From the NCBI RefSeq assembly GCF_001425745.1, contig NZ_LMDF01000007.1, forward strand, positions 939,126-1,003,125: DNA of 64,000 nt. Direction: 5' to 3'. Source of the stretch: Caulobacter sp. Root343 (GTDB lineage: Bacteria > Pseudomonadota > Alphaproteobacteria > Caulobacterales > Caulobacteraceae). The position numbers and the translations under genes were made by a program. The notes under the pieces were generated by a model. It worked only from the letters and a program-made list of their open reading frames with translations, was not told the DNA's origin and did no database searches. Below are positions 61,998 through 64,000 of this stretch, piece by piece (positions within the stretch are counted from its first letter, which is position 1; the number at the start of each line of letters is the position of its first letter).

Positions 61998-63461
61998 CTA
62001 GACCGCGCTCGGGTAGTTGGGCGCTTCCCGGGTGATCATCACGTCGTGGACGTGGCTTTCACGCAGGCCGGCGCCGGTGATGCGGACGAACCTGGCCCGC
62101 TTCTGGAGTTCGGCGATGGTCGGCGCGCCGACATAGCCCATGGCCGCCCGTAGACCGCCGACCAGCTGGTGCAGCACCGGCGAGATCGGCCCCTTGAACG
62201 GGGTCTGGCCTTCGATACCTTCCGGCACCAGCTTGAAGTTGTCCGTCACTTCCTTCTGGAAGTAGCGATCGGCCGAGCCGCGGGCCATGGCGCCCACCGA
62301 ACCCATGCCGCGATAGCTCTTGTACGAGCGGCCCTGGTAGAGGAACACCTCGCCGGGCGCCTCTTCGGTGCCAGCGAACATCGAGCCCATCATGGCGGTC
62401 GAGGCCCCGGCCGCGATGGCCTTGGCCAGGTCGCCCGAATATTTGATGCCGCCGTCGGCGATGATCGGCACGCCGCTCTCGCGGCCGGCGCGGACGGCTT
62501 CCATGATCGCGGTCAGCTGCGGCACGCCCACGCCCGCGACGATGCGGGTGGTGCAGATCGAGCCCGGGCCGATGCCCACCTTCACCGCGTCGGCGCCGGC
62601 GTCGATCAGGGCGCGGGCGGCGTCGTAGGTGGCGATGTTGCCGGCCACGATCTGGACGCGGTTGGCCTCGCGCTTCAGGCGCGAGACCGCCTGAGCGACC
62701 TGGCTGGAGTGGCCGTGGGCGGTGTCGATGACGACGACGTCGACGCCGGCGTCCACTAGGCCCATCGAGCGCTCGAAGCCGGCGTCGCCGACGGTCGAGG
62801 CCGCGCCGACCAGCAGGCGGCCCTTGTCGTCCTTGGCGGCCAGCGGATGGGCCTGGGCCTTCTCGATGTCCTTGACCGTGATCAGGCCAACGGCGCGATA
62901 GGCGTCGTCGACGACGATCAGCCGTTCGATCTTGTGCTTGCGCAGCAGCTCGCGGGCCTCGCGCTGATCGACGCCTTCGGCGACGACGATCAGGTTTTCG
63001 CGGGTCATGATCGCCGAGGCCGGGACGCCGGCGTCGCTCTCGAAGCGCATGTCGCGGTTGGTGACGATGCCGACCAGCTTGCCGCTGCCCCGCTCGACCA
63101 CCGGGAAGCCCGAGATCTTGCGACGCGCCGTGATCTCACGAATCTCGGCCAGGGTGGTGTCGGGATGGATGGTCAGCGGATTGATGACCATGCCGCTTTC
63201 GTAGCGTTTGACCTCGCGAACCTGGTCGGCCTGCTCCTCGTTGGTCAGGTTGCGGTGCAGGATGCCCAGACCGCCGGCTTGCGCCATGGCGATGGCGAGG
63301 CGGCTTTCGGTCACGGTGTCCATCGCGGCGGACACAAGCGGAATGTTCAGACTGATTTCACGCGTGAACCGAGTCTCGGTCGTCACCTGGGTAGGCATGA
63401 CGTCGGACGGGCCGGGTTCGAGCAAAACGTCGTCGAAGGTAAGCCCTTCGCGAATCTCCAT
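61998..63461 (-). CDS. guaB: IMP dehydrogenase
   Basis: GuaB oxidises IMP to XMP with NAD, the rate-limiting step to guanine nucleotides. The 487-residue protein starts MEIREGLTFDDVLLEPG; this ATG has GGAG at the correct distance, unlike ATG 63473. Two CBS domains span about 90-205. The catalytic Cys303 lies in GPGSICTTRIVAGVG, and a flap and GSMFAGTEEAPGE phosphate-binding loop follow. It leads the operon guaB, MAPEG, rRNA methyltransferase, guaA. Confidence 0.98.
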   Translation of the reverse strand: MEIREGLTFDDVLLEPGPSDVMPTQVTTETRFTREISLNIPLVSAAMDTVTESRLAIAMAQAGGLGILHRNLTNEEQADQVREVKRYESGMVINPLTIHPDTTLAEIREITARRKISGFPVVERGSGKLVGIVTNRDMRFESDAGVPASAIMTRENLIVVAEGVDQREARELLRKHKIERLIVVDDAYRAVGLITVKDIEKAQAHPLAAKDDKGRLLVGAASTVGDAGFERSMGLVDAGVDVVVIDTAHGHSSQVAQAVSRLKREANRVQIVAGNIATYDAARALIDAGADAVKVGIGPGSICTTRIVAGVGVPQLTAIMEAVRAGRESGVPIIADGGIKYSGDLAKAIAAGASTAMMGSMFAGTEEAPGEVFLYQGRSYKSYRGMGSVGAMARGSADRYFQKEVTDNFKLVPEGIEGQTPFKGPISPVLHQLVGGLRAAMGYVGAPTIAELQKRARFVRITGAGLRESHVHDVMITREAPNYPSAV

Positions 63462-63601
63462 CGGAGTCTCCATTTTGCGGCGCGGATATAGCCGTGAGGC
63501 CGGCCGTTGTCGACCCGCCGCAGGTGCGAAATGGAGATGAATCTTTCTCCGCCGAGCGGAGGGCGGCGCCGGGCGCGTCGCCCGACACCGCTGAACGACC
63601 C

Positions 63602-63799
63602 TTAAACCGGCTTGGCGCCCGGCGTACCGCACTTGGCGAACTTGCCCTTGGCGTCCTTGCACTTGGTCGGCTTGGCCGGCGCGGCGGCCGGGCACTTGGT
63701 GAACTTACCCTTGGCGTCCTTGCAGGGGGCGGCGGAGGCGACGCTCGCGCCCGACAGGGCGATGGCGAAGGCGACGGCGATACTCAGGGACTTGGACAT
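63602..63799 (-). CDS. Small exported protein with CKDAKGKF repeats
   Basis: A 65-residue protein with a clear signal peptide (1-23, ending ASAAP) and a mature part made of two copies of CKDAKGKFxKC joined by an Ala/Pro/Lys linker, plus a short tail. Four Cys in two paired repeats suggest disulfides or metal binding in the periplasm. Small Lys/Cys repeat proteins of this kind occur in Caulobacter and relatives (PsiF-like by composition); the function is unknown. Confidence 0.8.
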   Translation of the reverse strand: MSKSLSIAVAFAIALSGASVASAAPCKDAKGKFTKCPAAAPAKPTKCKDAKGKFAKCGTPGAKPV

Positions 63800-63955
63800 G
63801 GGTAAGCCTCTTCATGAAACGCGAGATGCGCTCATCAAGGCTCACGCCTGTTCTCCCCGCCTCGCAAGAGACTGAAATGTAAATTTCCCTGCCAAAACAA
63901 CATCTAATGAGCGAGATCGTGATTTTCCGCAACCCTTGCGAAAGCTCGCCGGCGA

Positions 63956-64000
63956 TCAGCGCGCCTTGAACCCCGTCGCGACCAGGAAGACCTCGGAGCT
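63956..64000 (-). CDS. rlmE: Probable end of 23S rRNA (uridine-2'-O)-methyltransferase RlmE (partial)
   Basis: Only the last 14 codons lie in the window: SSEVFLVATGFKAR then TGA on the minus strand. This ending closely resembles the C-terminus of FtsJ/RlmE proteins (SSE-x-(Y/F)-x-VATGFK). The short length limits confidence; the rest of the gene is beyond the window. Confidence 0.6.
   Translation of the reverse strand, partial: SSEVFLVATGFKAR

Noticed and set aside
1..64000. tRNA, rRNA, prophage or transposon genes
   Set aside because: Read through for tRNA T-loop patterns, transposase and integrase motifs and target-site repeats; nothing convincing was seen, though small RNAs cannot be excluded by eye.

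Overview
This 64 kb window is GC-rich chromosomal DNA, almost certainly from a Caulobacter-like alphaproteobacterium (Caulobacteraceae). The basis is the very high GC content with strong third-position GC, the crowd of TonB-dependent receptors (seven genes, several of the large Xanthomonas/Caulobacter type), the FecI/FecR pairs, and the alphaproteobacterial housekeeping genes (chemoreceptor, Der, BamB, PanB, GuaB/GuaA). The genus is inferred from gene content; no rRNA or tRNA gene was seen. I see no insertion sequence, phage gene or CRISPR array.

Layout. 1-7008: the end of a chemoreceptor, a serine beta-lactamase-fold protein, then the GTPase Der, BamB, a YfgM-like TPR membrane protein and PanB, all on the minus strand. 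7104-10024: two copies of one small cassette (small membrane protein or proteins, ECF sigma factor, membrane-anchored putative anti-sigma). 10072-12538: HAD phosphatase, ArsC/Spx-like protein, AlkD-like DNA repair protein and 2'-5' RNA ligase family protein. 12611-14509: a BlaI repressor with a twin operator and, overlapping it, an M56 (BlaR1-like) metallopeptidase whose tail is an ankyrin-repeat array. 14554-19730: a GMC oxidoreductase with a small exported partner, a basic small protein, a polytopic membrane protein, an AraC regulator, a DUF2147 protein and a 1-Cys peroxiredoxin.

19969-58434 is an accessory nutrient-acquisition region. It opens with a GH53 endo-galactanase followed by sigma factor, FecR and a signal-transducing TonB receptor (likely galactan sensing and uptake). 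Next come six more TonB receptors interleaved with exported phosphoester-type hydrolases: PhoD-like phosphatase, phytase-like esterase, Ca-dependent phosphoinositide-type phospholipase C, calcineurin-fold phosphoesterase and a PHP-domain metallohydrolase. There are two more sigma/FecR pairs and a DeoR regulator. A PHO-box-like sequence lies before one receptor, and GC-rich hairpins sit between three receptors and their partner hydrolases. My reading is a phosphate or phospho-organic scavenging island in which each receptor takes up a product released by a co-encoded enzyme; the substrates are not proven.

58731-64000 returns to housekeeping: guaB, a MAPEG protein, an RsmB-type rRNA methyltransferase and guaA form one minus-strand operon, preceded by a tiny exported Cys/Lys repeat protein and, at the edge, what looks like the last codons of rlmE.
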